A DNA stretch of 64,000 bases, taken from contig JARDYH010000004.1 in NCBI GenBank assembly GCA_029215795.1, positions 219,473,517-219,537,516 on the forward strand, in the 5' to 3' direction. A program made the translations under genes and the position numbers. Numbering within the stretch: the first letter of the stretch is position 1; each line of letters opens with the position of its first letter. A model generated the notes under the pieces. The model was not told where the DNA came from. It made no database searches and saw only the letters and a program-made list of their open reading frames with translations. This document shows, in pieces, positions 20,438 through 32,815 of this stretch. The DNA comes from Anniella stebbinsi. Its lineage: Eukaryota > Chordata > Lepidosauria > Squamata > Anniellidae.

Positions 20438-22495
20438 AAAGAGGATGAGTCACCAAAACAGTTTGAGTGAGCTATTTCCCTCAATATATTATTTTCCCAT
20501 CTTGAACATCATTTTCTGGCTTCCACATATTTTTAACCAGTCATCTTCCTTATCCACCCCTCCAATAGCCTACATTATGGATAGGCAACTGGTGGACTAG
20601 GGTGTCGATCCAAACCCCATCTATCCCCCTGCGTAGCTAGGATGGCCAGGTATCCTCTTTTACAGAGGACAGTCCTCTCTTTGAAGAGATGCCAGCAGGT
20701 TGTTCTCTAATCTGAATACTGTTTTGCACAAAGGGCCTCTCAAAATTTTCCACTATATATGTGGAAACAGGAATGGGGGGTGGGGTGGGGTGGATTTCAC
20801 TGAATCTTCAGGAAGTGGAGAAATTCTCAACTGTTTCTCACAGGTAGGGTATTGCCGTTGGCAAGGGTTGTCGTGCAGCATCCGCCACAATGCAGGTGTG
20901 AGGGGGAAATGTTAACCCTAGAGAAGAGGTGAAGCTAGTGCTGTGCCAAAATCTCTCCTCCACTTTCCTCAAAGTTGTCTTCCCCCATGAAAGAGGGTGT
21001 TTCATAATTCATTTCTGTGGTGTTTTTGAGCTTACATAATTCCTTCAAAGCCGCCAAGGGTGGTGTGTGTGTGTGTTGCGTCACTCCTCTCTCCATTGCT
21101 CTTCAGCCTCCCAGACTGCCTGCACTTCCTGATCTGAAGAATTACCTCATGATGCCTTCCCCTGGGATATAATTGAAGTGTGCGAAGGAGGCTACCAGCT
21201 GCCAGAGATATGGCTGTACAATGAAAGACAGGCCACTCACACACACTACCGGGGCACCTCCTAAGTAAAGTAAGCCCAAGAAACTCAAACCCAATCCCTG
21301 AGAACCTCTCTGAATTTTTCTTCACCACTGAATTTGTTTTCAAAAGCACTTCCTTTTCTATCAAATTGAGTGAGAACTGTTGAGGAAAAAATGTGGGAGT
21401 CATTTTTGGCCCAGCACTAGCTTTGAAGCCATCCTATATTGGAAGTCCAGTTTCAAGTCCAGTTGAAAGAGAAAGAATCACCAGAAGGAAGAGCCAAAGG
21501 GCCTTTAAGTTGCCCATCAACAGCAGACTGAGCAAGGCCTAGAGGAGGTCACCTGGCCCCAGTCTTCCACACAATGATGAAAAGTACTGTTTTTCTATTT
21601 AAATTATAGGAATTCTTTCTAAATTGTCATCTCTACATATAAATGAGCATATGCAAATATTATGCAAATTGGGGTCCTCTTTTTTTGGGGGGGGCAATTT
21701 ACAGGTATCACCTATATGTGCCCTTTGAATAGCCACAGATTCCAAGAAGCCACCCTAGATTAGCAGTTCAGCCACTTTATTTCAGGTGTGGCAACACGCA
21801 GGCATATGACTGAGCTCCACAGTCATGGAAGGACACACCCGAAGCCTCTGTTGATGTTCTTTAGGGGATGGGAAAAGACCCCTGTCTTGTACTGTAATGA
21901 ATCAGTATGTATGTGTGTTGGGGGGGATGCCAATATTTTTGATACTCCAGCCTTTGCTCAATTCAAAATATGGTCCTCTCCTAAAATTAACTGTTGACGA
22001 GGTATCTAAATAGCTTACAGTCAGCTATAGCTTTCCATGAGGCAAATAAAAACAATATAGCTCACATCTGGTATAATTCAATTTTTAAAACCTCCCCCCC
22101 CCCTTTCTCACAAGCCTCCCTTTGCTACTGGAAGCTGAAAGGTGAAGCCAAAGGAGGGGGGAGGAGGGAGCAGCTTTCATGATCATCAAAACAAACTATT
22201 ATGATGAGATAATTGCCTTTGATAGGCAGATAGAAGTCAATGGGAAAGTACAATGGTGGCTTTATCAAAGGAACCACTTAGAGTCTGTGTAATACATCCC
22301 TTGACAGAATTATTGTGATTGGTGTTATTAATGTTGGAGGATGCAGCTATATCTAATTTTGGAAACACAGAGCAAGCTCTCATGACTGGATGCTTATTAT
22401 GTTCTTGGAATATCAGGTTATGCCCAATGAGAATAAGTCAGAGTGGAGGTTGTTACTCTCTAATGGATGTATTTGACCAGAGTTCCAGGGTTTCT
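20438..22495. other. Long unclassified stretch
   Basis: No exon, RNA gene or classified repeat recognised. Local simple sequence includes (GT)n at 21063-21076, a C run at 22092-22101 and purine-rich GGAGGGGGGAGGAGGGAG at about 22152-22170. Confidence 0.35.
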
Positions 22496-22860
22496 CTACA
22501 TCAAGGGTGGGCAGATTTCAGGCTTGTGGAATCTACTGTGTTTTGTTTTTTTAGTAAAACCCTGAGATCCACCAAATGGATCCTGATGTAGAAGTCGCTC
22601 AATTACAATCAAAGAATTTGGAACCCAGAGATTTTTTGAGTACCAGAACCAAATGGTGCTCACAGCCCTACCACACAAAGATCCTCTCCTGGTTACCCCA
22701 ACCTTTCTTCATTTCTGCAATGTATATTTGGGTAGGAGGGGAGTTATTTTGATAATGCTGTTGTTAAGTAATTGGGAATCAAAAACACTCAAATGATCTA
22801 CTGGCAATGACATCGTGCTCTACAAGTAGTGTTGGACTTACCTTCTGCCCACCTCTGGCC
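22496..22860. mobile_element. Possible hAT-like remnant
   Basis: AAGGGTGGGCAGATTTCAGG at about 22503 and the inverse-like CCTTCTGCCCACCTCTGGCC at 22841-22860 could be paired ends of a decayed element. No duplication or ORF supports it. Confidence 0.3.
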
Positions 22861-23936
22861 TACAGCTTTCAAAGCCTTTAGGAACTTACCCCATAAGCGA
22901 CATGATTTCTGCCTCCTTGGTAGACCCATCCAGAGATGGGAACACTTTCCCACTGGGCATAATTCATGACTGGGCTTGTTTCCCTGAAAGATCAGATAAA
23001 TGGTCATTTCCCTCCCGTTAAGCCTGCTTCCAAAATTAGAAACACTATTGAGCTCCTAATGATATCAGCAGGAGTGAGATGGGCCTTATCTCCATGTATG
23101 ACCCCACACAGTGTCCCTCTTGGCCCAGTATCACTTCCCATTTACCTGGCCAGGTGGCTGTGGTGGCATCCGCAATACCAAGAGAAGCTGCAGAGGAGTG
23201 AAAGACCCAAGAGGCTTTCCTCCTCATTTTCCTTCCAGCTTTTGGCACCTGGAATGTCATCATCCCAGGCATCTGTGACTCTGGGAAATGTGATTTCCCT
23301 AGGGATGCTGGTTGCCGGGAAATCTGGCCCTTTTTGGGTTTACAGAGTCCTGCGGCATTTGCAAGCTGAGCTGGGGTGGAGGGGGTGTTCCCAAACTCCA
23401 AGAACTTTGGGGGAGTGGGCATAAAAAGTAATTTGAATAATTTGTGTATGTTGTGGCTGTAATTTCCACAAATTGCTTTACAATGATGATGAAGATGATG
23501 GAAATCCACAAGCTGGCTCGACTTGATGCAGATTGAGTTGGGTCAGCTCATGGGAAAGCAAGCTCATGGGATGGGCGAGGTGACTAAAACTCAGTGAACT
23601 TCACCCCTTGGATGGATTCCTCCAATATCCCTAGATTTCCCTACGGTACCCAAGTAAGTGTCAGGTACGCTGGGAAACTCCATTGTCCAGGTTTCCTAAC
23701 ACCCTTATTATGGTTCAAGTACCAGAGAGAAGTGGGGAAGGAGCCAGGAAGGAATAAGGGAGATTCCTTGTTTTACGCAAAGATGCTTTGTACTTAATTC
23801 CCATTGACCTCAATACGATTTAAGAAGCCAGTGTGTAGGATCCATTTAGATGACATAGACCAGGGATACACAGCTCTTTCAACCCCAAGAGCCACATCAT
23901 GCATCTGCTTGGGTGGCAGAGACTGCACATGTGTAT
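22861..23936. other. Unclassified sequence
   Basis: No recognised repeat or gene. Open frames on both strands around 23045-23509 are shadows of composition and lack domain features. Confidence 0.35.
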
Positions 23937-23977
23937 GCACACACACACACACACACACCACTCACACACACACAAAC
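23937..23977. repeat. (CA)n microsatellite
   Basis: CACACA repeats, broken once near 23960. Confidence 0.9.
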
Positions 23978-24496
23978 CACTAAATAGTGCTAAATAGTAT
24001 TAAATAGTTGGAGGAACATGACAGAGCAGGGAAGAAAGTAGATCTGAATCTACTGGTAGATCTTTGAGTAGTTTTCAGTAAATAAGTCAGGATTTCTGAC
24101 TCCCAAATGTTTAACAGCAGCAGCAACCAAATGAACCGCCTCCCATGCATCCTGAATGAAGCTGCTTAAAGAAAGTGAGCTTGGGGGTATCCAGGGGTGG
24201 ATTTTTGTGTAGACTTTTTGTGAACTCCATTCTGTTAAAACTAGTAAAGCGAATTCCTGGGCTTAGAAGTTTGTTCGAGATGTGGATACCAAAAAACACT
24301 TGAGGTGCAGTTACTTAAGCAGTTCATCAAAGGGTGTTGGGATGAATCCCTCATCACACAGCTGCTCCTGAGATTTCAATTGTACACACGTGCTTCTCCC
24401 CCTGACCAAAATTCTATGATTTTAGAGCCCCAAAAGGTAACAGATTTGAACTATTGTGTGATTTGTGTTAACCAATTGGCAGGGTTACCCACACTC

Positions 24497-24709
24497 AGGC
24501 CAGATCTACAGCAAGCAGGATATAGCGGTATAAAAGTGGTATATAAAAGGCAGGAGCCACACCAAGCAAGATATAGTGGCATATGGTATGTGTCTTATGG
24601 GCCCCAACAGTTGTCAGTGTATTTCAATACTGCTACAAAGCAGTAGCATGGCTCCTGCTTTTAAATATCGCTTTCATTGTGCTATTCCCTGCTTGGTGTA
24701 GATCTAGCC
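24497..24709. mobile_element. P7 palindromic MITE, copy 1
   Basis: AGCAAGCAGGATATAGCGGT, then ATAAAAGTGGTATATAAAAG, faces the inverse CTTTTAAATATCGCTTTCAT, then CCTGCTTGGTGTAGATC. The arms enclose GGCAGGAGCCACACCAAGCA and CATGGCTCCTGC. The flanks CCACACTC and TCAGACTC agree at 6 of 8 positions, so a hAT-type duplication is possible. A second copy is at 61190-61455. Confidence 0.65.
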
Positions 24710-26163
24710 TCAGACTCACTCCAGCAGCAACAAATCTTGGTCTTGTCCCAAGGCATCTAGGTGTTGAAGCCTACTCCCCTCCCCAATTGCCCCCAATCCA
24801 TTAACCAACAAAGAGAGGAAAAGTCAACTTTGAACAGACTCCATGGTTCTTGGCATAGATGCCTCATTCCTAGCGCACCCAGTGCCCTAGGAAGCCAGCA
24901 AGAACTTTCAAGCACTGCTTCCTAGGATGCTCTGGGGACACTCTAGGGATGAGGCTTCTATGTCAGGAACAATAGAGCCTGATGCTAGAGTGTGCATGTT
25001 TTCCTTTCCCACTTTTTTCAGCAGCGGCATATGTTGGGGGGTCTGGGGGCTGCCAGATAAGCTTGGGAGGGCTGCCTGTGGCCCATGGGCCACCCATTTT
25101 GCACCTCTATTATAGACCTTAAAGTAGATATGTAGATGGGGGTGGGGAGCCAGCCCACATCAGGTGTACTCTCCTCTTCAAGGAATGCTGTTGCATAAAC
25201 AGCTCTAACAAAAAGCCACTAGGCATGTCAGATTTTTAATTACACGTCTCTGTCCCCAACAACGGAGTGCAATTAAAGCTAATCATTTCTATTATATTAT
25301 ACAATCCCTCCATTACTAATGGAATTAGGAAGGCATGAAAGAAAAACTCCTCAATACACAAACACTCATTTTCCCCTCTCAGTTCCAGTGAATGTTTTGT
25401 ACTCCAAACACACTTCAGATTTAGCAGCGTTTAATTATGCATTGCATAACTCAGTCAAATGCCTGTAGAGAGCACAGGAAGCGGACTTTAAAATCTACTT
25501 CTTCCCTATAGATGCTCAGTCTCCAGTACACACTGAAAGCGTCCAAGGTAGCTTTCTGCTTTGGTCTCTGACAGCTGTCACCTTTGAATGCTTCCTTATC
25601 AATGAAGAGCCTCACCAGTCAGTAGCATGGCCAGCTCCGCAGCACCCGTCAGATCTACAGGTGTTGTAATACGTTGCCCAAAATGACAAACCATATGAAA
25701 AACAGGAATGATCAGAGCTTTGTCTATAATTTATACAACACAGTACAAAGCAACGCGGTGTTTGTGGGCTTCAAGAGGCACATTAGAGTGCCCTGGTGTG
25801 TTCATTGCTCCATTTCAGCTGACAGGACGCCGCATCGAAGGAAGGAAGGAAGCAAGCAGAGCTTGCGTCCACCTGCCACAGACATCAGCAGCTGGCCTGG
25901 TTTTGCTGCCACTATCCAAGCCAACAACAGAACATCCACCTTAACTATCTGCCAGGGCCTAGTGGGTAGAGGAAGGGAGGAGATCACCCTGTCTCTGCCC
26001 ATCTGCCAGGGGCTCCATCAGCAAAAATATATTATTTGCGTGTGTTATGATGCATTCTTTTGTGTAAACTTAGTCTTTCTTTGGGTGAAAGCAGAATCCA
26101 AAGATTACACTAGAGCATAGGGCAACTTTGAATAGGTTCATCTCATAAGAAGACACACAAAAT
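24710..26163. other. Single-copy stretch with a candidate conserved segment
   Basis: No repeat or exon recognised. The part 25225-25450 is AT-rich, dense in ATTA/TAAT words (TTTTTAATTACACGTCTC, GTTTAATTATGCATTGCAT) and free of visible repeats. That composition is often seen in conserved developmental enhancers. Conservation cannot be tested here. Confidence 0.35.
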
Positions 26164-26201
26164 AACACAACACACACACACACACACACACACACACTAT
26201 A
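26164..26201. repeat. (AC)n microsatellite
   Basis: About 15 AC units between 26168 and 26197. Confidence 0.9.
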
Positions 26202-26584
26202 TATAACTTGCATTGTCATTCTTTCAGTAGATACTGAGTTTCCAATTAGACTGTTTTACTCTAGCTGTTCCTCAACCATATCCGTGATAGTCTAAGAATT
26301 ACAATGAGTGAGTTTCTTTATTTCTTTAGTGATCCTGTATGTCTGCAGATTATTATGTATTATCTTTTTGGGGTGTTTTGGGGGTGTTGTTGTTTTTAAC
26401 TTTAAACCAAAATTAACTAAAAATTCACAGGAGAAATGCTCCAAACACAAACCCGCATTTACAAACAGGCAAATCTATTTCACCTGGACACCTGGTGAAA
26501 TACGCAACCCTGTGATCATGTCACTACAGGGTAATATGACAAACTCTGCATGCATCCACACAACTGCAAAGGCTAACCTAAGAG
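26202..26584. other. Unclassified AT-rich sequence
   Basis: Nothing recognised. Confidence 0.35.
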
Positions 26585-26696
26585 CCACTTACAGTCTAGA
26601 AAACTGTCTTATGCCAAGGTCAGGCTATTAGTCCATCTAGGCCAGGGCTGGGCTAATTCCAGATGTTTTGGCCTACAACTCCCTTCAGCCCTAACC
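26585..26696. mobile_element. SINE tail fragment and P4-like half arm
   Basis: 26590-26644 (CTGTCTTATGCCAAGGTCAG, then CTATTAGTCCATCTAG) resembles the reverse of a tRNA-derived SINE 3' end. It is followed by a P4-like arm, CCAGATGTTTTGGCCTACAA, then CTCCCTTCAG. Confidence 0.45.
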
Positions 26697-26925
26697 AGCA
26701 GGGCCAATAGTGAGAGCAATGGAAAATGGTGGGTTCGATTCTGGTGGGGCTGTGAATCCATTCTGGGTTTCAGTCAGAACCAGCCTGAAGGTCCCATCTA
26801 AGGTGAACCCTGTTTCCCACAAAAAGGGGTTCAGAAACATGGACCGCTCCTTTAGCGATCTGGCTGGTTCTGACTGAAACTCGGATTCACAGCCCCACTG
26901 TAATTGGAACCGAACCACTAGCCTC
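26697..26925. mobile_element. P2 palindromic MITE, copy 2
   Basis: The left arm GGTGGGTTCGATTCTGGTGG, then GGCTGTGAATCCATTCTGG, is the inverse of the right arm CTCGGATTCACAGCCCCACT, then GTAATTGGAACCGAACCAC. The inner arms are TCAGTCAGAACCAGCC and CTGGCTGGTTCTGACTGA. It has diverged from copy 1 (1428-1593). No ORF. Confidence 0.65.
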
Positions 26926-27794
26926 CAGTGAGTGAGTGATCATGGGAAGAGTAGGCCAGAGCATGTGGAGGACCATAAAAATTCAGGCCTCTTTGTATAC
27001 CACCTTTCGGTACAAAAAGATATCTTTCATTTGGCGGAAAGGTCCCAATTAGCCCTGACAATACCCAATTTATGCCCTGCTGCAGGTATGTATTGCTAAT
27101 TTCCCACTTAGTCCAATGCAGTCCATTCTTTCAACCGGGATGTTACTGAAGTTCCAGGTTTTGATTCGTGCCTAAGATTAGATTGGACTGGACTTGACTG
27201 GTGGGTCACAAGTCATGCTGGCCGGAACGAGTGCGTGAGACTGTACCCTGTGAAGCAACAACTGAGGAACACAGTGGCTTTTAGCACATATGCTAAAATA
27301 CCAATGGGTTACCCTCTCCTATCCCATTGCAGCCATTTGGAAATCTTCTTCTGATCAGTGTCTCCTCCTCTTCTTCCCTTTGGCCGAGTCCTTCCCACAC
27401 TGCCTTCCTCCTAATGCTTTCCATGATGTTTTAAGATCCTCCCTTGGGCAAGGCACACAACCTTCTCACTGAATGGGTTTTTAAGTGATCTTAATGGCAG
27501 TTGGAAAGCTGGCTTTATTAACCCTACAGCCATCTCCGCCAGCCCTTAATGTACCTTTACAGTTCTCTGCACGCAAAGCAAACTGAATAGAACTGATGCT
27601 TCCCCGCCAAGCAGTCCTTGTTAATCATGTTGTGTCTCGGAGAACAAAACATCTGTTAGCCATTCTATCAGAATACATAAATCACTTGTAGTTGACACCC
27701 CTCAAATGGCCATCAACAAGCTGTTGGATGTTCGGGTCTCTTCTGCCTCCATGTCAAATCTCAAAGGGCTTGCTTGGTTCAGTTTGCCAGAGAC
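26926..27794. other. Unclassified sequence
   Basis: No repeat or exon recognised. Confidence 0.35.
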
Positions 27795-28285
27795 TAGGGA
27801 TGGCCATGGTGGGGGAAATCTGTTCACTTTTGGTTCGACGGACCTCCATGGCACCCACAGCGTGGCATACATTCACAAGCTGAGTGGCTGTTCAGTTCTT
27901 GAAACTCGGGAACTTTTCAGCTTCTTTTTTTATATGCCTGAGCCATGACTTACACAAAATAGTAAAACTATTTGTGGAAATCACGATTTGCACAAAACGA
28001 TGGTCATAAATAGTGCAATTTGAACAAAATGGCACGGATAAATGGTCTAATTAGATTATTTATGCCTTACAATCTTGCACAAATTGTAATATTTATGGCC
28101 ACGATTTTGTGCAAATTGCAATTTCTGAGCACATATATATAAAAATCAGAAAACTACAAGCTTTCCTGACTCGTAATGTAACACGTCGGGCAACGTCTGG
28201 GATTTGTGAGCCAGAGTCTGGAGGGCCGAGCTGGCTAAAATGCTCCAAGCTAACCCCTCCAGAACAGATTCCTCTCACATCCCTA
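27795..28285. mobile_element. FB-I: aged member of the TAGGGATG foldback family
   Basis: It starts TAGGGATGGCCATGGTGG and ends CTCTCACATCCCTA. The interior has AT-rich inverted arms: GATTTGCACAAAACGATGGT, then CATAAATAGTGCAATTTG, faces the inverse CAAATTGTAATATTTATGGC, then CACGATTTTGTGCAAATTG. The flanks CCAGAGAC and TCAAAGGC match at 5 of 8 positions, all differences being transitions. No ORF. Confidence 0.6.
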
Positions 28286-28659
28286 TCAAAGGCACAGGTG
28301 TTTATTGGGGCAGGGGAGGAATTAACATACACATTCTCAATGCCCCAGAATAAATGAGGTAATTCCATAACAAAGATGGGAGGAAGCATGAGCAGCTGTA
28401 TCCAAATCTAAACCTGGAGGTGTCATGAGGTCAATTGCTGGAACTGGAACAATGGCCTAACCTGGAGCTGAAGGATAGCAAGCGAGGTGTTCTGCCTTGT
28501 TGACCAGGCTGGAGTGGAGAAACAGGGCATTTAACATTTATACCAGAGCTGATCAGTCCAGAAGATTCATGCTTTCAGGTGACCACAGTTGCATACCCTT
28601 ATTCCCTCCTGAAAAAAAATGGAGTTAGAGAACAGAATTCGAAGTAGCTTGCTTGTAGT
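28286..28659. other. Unclassified sequence
   Basis: No repeat or exon recognised. Confidence 0.35.
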
Positions 28660-28975
28660 GGCAATAGGGAATGGGAGGATGGGAAGCCTCATCTTGAAGT
28701 GTTGTCATACCGCAAATACAATTTGGATGGCTTTAAAAGGGGGTTGGATGAATTCCTGGAGGAGAAGGCTATCAATGGCTCCGTATCAGAGGCAGTAAGC
28801 CTATGTACACCAATTGTTGGGCAACATGGGTGGGAGGGTGCTATGGCACTCATGTCCTGCCTTTGGGTTTCCCAGAGGCAGCTGGTTGCCCACTGTGTGA
28901 ACAGAGTCCTGGACTAGATGGACCTTAGTCTCATCCAGCATGGTGCTTCTGATGTTCTTATGAAGCATGGCTATG
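28660..28975 (+). mobile_element. CR1/L3-like LINE 3' end, second subfamily
   Basis: It encodes a short remnant reading LDGFKRGLDEFLEEKAINGS, the extreme C-terminus of a CR1-group ORF2. A 3' UTR follows with ACCAATTGTTGGGCAACATG, then GACTAGATGGACCTTAGTCT and a GATGTTCTTATGAA tail. The same family is antisense at 36325-36650. Stop codons and truncation make it inactive. Confidence 0.7.
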
Positions 28976-29006
28976 TAAGTACATTGGGGACCTATAGCCA
29001 CTACAG

Positions 29007-29343
29007 CAGGGGTATAGAACCTCAGGCCCAGTGGTCCAAATCCAGCCCTCTGGGGGTCCCCAGAAAGCTCCACCCCCTTTCCCAGCCCTTTTCCCCTCCC
29101 ACTGATCATTTGGTGGTTCCCCAGCTTCTGTGCAGTTCCTCCCCCATTCTTAAAAGTTGAACTGCCTCTTCTAAGGCTTAGTTACTGGCAGTAAGAGCTT
29201 TCAACTAAGTTACATTGGGGGTGTAGTTGTGCTTTGACCATCCCTCACTTGTCTTTGGCCTCACTCACTGCTGGAATGTGGCCCTTGAAAGCTTCTTTGA
29301 AATGGAATTTGGCCCTTGGGCTGAAAGAGGTTCTGCACCCCAG
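29007..29343. mobile_element. P3 hAT-like non-autonomous element, copy 2
   Basis: The ends CAGGGGTATAGAACCTCAGG and GGGCTGAAAGAGGTTCTGCA, then CCCCAG, are imperfect inverted repeats. A perfect 8-bp duplication CACTACAG flanks it (28999-29006 and 29344-29351). Length is 337 bp with no transposase. This copy supports hAT membership for the P3 family. Confidence 0.8.
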
Positions 29344-29400
29344 CACTACAGGAAGGGAAAGACTCTGGAGAAGAGGGGGGAAGGACATGGCTGGGAGTTG

Positions 29401-29403
<3 letters not shown>

Positions 29404-29431
<28 letters not shown>
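29404..29431. repeat. (GT)n microsatellite
   Basis: About 14 GT units. Confidence 0.95.
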
Positions 29432-31074
29432 GCTTTGATATTCCAAAGGGATATACATATTAGAGACTCCAAATGTTTAATTTTCCAGTCAACCACAGAA
29501 CTAGCTGAGAAACAATGGTGGATAATTTTGTAAGCTTTTTGTGTGTTGTGGAAGTTCAACATCTAAAAGTTCTGAAGTTCACGCCATGAAAACCAAAAGG
29601 TGGCATCCCATGTTTACTGAAATTTTGAGATTAAGCTACTTCTAATTGGCATCTGACCAAATCACAGTATTTCAAAGCTCTGCGATGGCGGGCAATATCA
29701 CAACGTCTCTTCCGTTATTCCTCCCTTGAACCAATGACTTCCTTATAGTATGTACCAGCAAGAAGTACTTAGTCCCATTTTAAGTAATTACAAAAGTTGC
29801 TTTTCTCCAATCAAAGAGAGGTATTAGGGAAATGAATGGCAGCAATTACATCTCATTTAGACATGCAAATGAGTTTAATTAAAAGAAATCTTCTCTTTAA
29901 TAACTTCAGGGGGGAATGCTGTTCCTTGTGGAGTCTGGAATTTAGTTAAGCTAACAAGACACAGTAGCTGAATTGATAAGCCCAGGATGTCACAATCTCC
30001 TTATGTAAATAGAAGTGTGCATCATATTTAGAGCAGTTCTTCTGATAGAAAAACAAAACAAAAAATGGAGTGTTCATGCCTTTAACCTTGCATCAATGCA
30101 GTCTTTAAAACTGCCATAGGCGTGGAGGGAGGAGGCTCCTGAAATTGTACAATTCCCACATTGCGTCAATGGTGGTCCACATTGACCCAGGAAGAGAAAG
30201 TGCATGATTTCAACAAGCAGATGGGCAGCTGCTGTGCGCTTGCTGTGGCCTTGCGAGCACCCCAGTAGAGGTCCATCCTCATTTAGAGATCAGCTAATTG
30301 GGTCTAGGGGGGTTCCACTGGACTCCTGGACCCAGTCGTGCATTCTTGGCATCTCTACCCTGTATGTTGATCTCGGAGAACAAGCAAGCTGATATGAGTG
30401 AACATGGTTCTTCAAGTAACTTCGACCCAAACCATTTAGGTCTTTAAAGGCCTCTCCCAGATAGAAAATGGTGGACATGGCATATCAAGGAATATATAAT
30501 TTAGGTTAGTATCATGTCCCTATGCGGGCATGTAAAGTAAAAAAAAACTTCAAAAAACATTTAAGCATCTTTTGTGCAAGCAGCCAAAGTGTATCGAAAA
30601 TTCTAACGGGGCTCAAAACTTTGATCTAATTGTGGCCTTCATTATCAAATGCTTTTTTTTCTGTTGAGAGGAAGAAAAAATAGCACTGCTTAAAATGTTT
30701 GATAATCTGACAAGGCCATACGGCTTAATGGAATCAATGATTACACCCAGATGGATGATTAACTGTTGAGGTTTAATGTGTGCTTTTTTTAAAAAAATAA
30801 TCATATAACTACACCGGATTGCAACTTCATAGATTCACATTGCCCATATGGAATAGAGCTATACCCTGACTATACCCAGAATTATAGAACAGGTGGTGAA
30901 ATTTGGGCTTGACTACTTGGCATGCACGGAAGCAGTCTGAACTCGTAACTGCCAGGGAAAATAAAAGAGCCTTTCAAATTGTGTTAACTTTTCAGATCTG
31001 AGAATTTCACATGACAAAAAAGAAGTAAAAAATGTTCCCTCGGGCCACTCATTTTACAGAACAATGCAAGTACA

Positions 31075-31077
<3 letters not shown>
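29432..31077. other. Single-copy stretch with a candidate conserved segment
   Basis: No exon or RNA gene recognised. 29840-30040 holds a POU octamer-like ATGCAAAT (29864) next to GAGTTTAATTAAAAGAAATC and further TTAGTTAAGC/TTGATAAGC words, a repeat-free AT-rich block that could be an enhancer. At 30280-30360 a segment similar to 7315-7375 (GGACTCCTGGACCCAG) is present. Confidence 0.35.
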
Positions 31078-31115
<38 letters not shown>

Positions 31116-31145
31116 TCCCTCCCTCCCTCCCTCCTTCCCCTCTCT
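31078..31145. repeat. (CT)n / (CCCT)n microsatellite
   Basis: About 16 CT units run into CCCTCCCT and CCTTCCCC sequence. Confidence 0.95.
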
Positions 31146-32374
31146 ATCTCATTAACTCTTCATGTGATCTAGCTACATATAGAAATGTAAGGGCAGCTTT
31201 GGAGTATACTGTCTCATCAGGAAGAGGATTCTAGGGATGGGGAGGGATTCATCCAGTTCACTTTTTAATGAGAACCGAAATGGGTTATCCTTTGCAATTC
31301 TCTGAATTTTTCACTGGAGTTCTTGAATCAAAAAATGCATAGAAAAATGTGTATATTATGGAAAAAGTACACTGAACAAGTATATTTTAGTGAAAATAAG
31401 ATTAAAATGCATTATATTGGGGGACATGTATGTAGTGGGAGAAATGCACAGAAAAATTGCATACGAGTATTCACACACACACACACACACACAGAGTTCA
31501 GGACAACTCAAACTTAAGACTTGAAAAAATGAGAAACTGAGAGAAACCAATTGACAGATTGAAGATTCACACATTCCCAATGTTTCAAGTTCAACTGCTA
31601 AAAACTCACATCCAAGACACAGTCTTTACAGTACTGCTGCCCAAAGTATATATAAGCCCTTCCATACACACAAACCCAGAAACTGGAGTTTACATGTGAC
31701 ATAGTGGCAGAGAAACAGGAAGTATAATGAACTTAAGCATCCTGTTCTGTGCAGGAAAAGTCAACAAGGGATTCTATTTCAGAGTTCATTAAGAAAGGAC
31801 AAAGCTGACCAGAAGATATATAGGGCAGGTTTATTTACAATTATATTGAAAAAAAGGTGTGTGTATTTATCAAAATTACTATTTATATACCCCACAATAA
31901 TGATAGCAATGTTATTGACATAGGTCAAAAGGTCCCCATTTTTTTTAAAAAAGCAAAGGAATATGTGCATTTGACATTTTGACCCAACACAGAGGTCCAT
32001 TGCATTGTTTGTATCAACAGTCACTTTTTAAAGTCATCTTGAAAATCCTGCAGCTGTCTTGCACAAAGAGAAAGGAACCTCCAAATAATTTATTTAGAAC
32101 TTCACTCTAAGCAAAATTCAGTGATGACCCAGAAAGGGATATATAGATCTTTCATGGGAAACATTGCTACTTATCAAAAATCCATGCAATTCCAATTTTC
32201 CTTTGGTCAAAAATTCCATGACAATTTTAATCATGTCATTATTTCATAAACTGCCATGTGATCACATCCTGACTTCAATCAGCTAATTCATCTAGGACCC
32301 ATGTCTCTCCCCAGGGCAGCAGAATCCACAATGCCTCAGCTGTTTTGCTCACAGTGGTAACTTGGTCTTCCTTT
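31146..32374. other. Unclassified AT-rich sequence with a possible old element
   Basis: TAGGGATGGGGAGGGATTC at 31232 resembles an FB-type start, and ACATTCCCA at 31571 could be its decayed end, but the flanks do not match. An (AC)n run lies at 31473-31492. Nothing else was recognised. Confidence 0.3.
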
Positions 32375-32470
32375 GAGCCTTATTTATTTATTTATTACAT
32401 TTCTATACTGCCCATTACCCAAACTTTTCTGGGCACTTTAGCTAGTTCCATTAAACTGGAACCCAATCCT
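32375..32470 (-). mobile_element. LINE 3'-tail fragment, antisense
   Basis: (TTTA)n followed by TTACATTTCTATACTGCCCA and TTTTCTGGGCACTTTAGC is the reverse of the L3-like 3' end seen at 9830-9902. Confidence 0.65.
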
Positions 32471-32807
32471 ATTTGTGAACCTACAAATCACCATCTCTAG
32501 AAGAGATACAAGATGTTGGCAAAGAATATGAACAACCATCGTTCCCAGATTGCAGGAGCTTTAAGTCTGAGACTGCTCTCCATTGTGATGAAAATCAAAC
32601 GCCAAGTAATCTGTCAAAGTCATTGTAGATCTCCAGGGCTAACTTGAATTGGTTCTTTCTGTCTTTTTGTGACACACTCTTGCAAAAGTTAGCTTATTTC
32701 CATGTTTCTTCCACACACATCCCCCAGAGGTTTTTTTTTTTTTTTACACAGAGTGAAATGTTGTGGCAGGCTGCACTTTACACAAAGATCGTCACACCTA
32801 TCTCTTC
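32471..32807. other. Unclassified sequence
   Basis: A T run is at 32731-32746. No repeat or gene recognised. Confidence 0.35.
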
Positions 32808-32815
32808 CTGAGTTG

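Noticed and set aside
22966..23509. Opposite-strand frames of about 150 codons
   Set aside because: Mutually overlapping, no recognisable motif, no splice context. Typical chance frames.
31232..31580. Possible further FB element starting TAGGGATGGGG
   Set aside because: The proposed right end (ACATTCCCA) is weak and the 8-bp flanks (GAGGATTC, ATGTTTCA) do not match.
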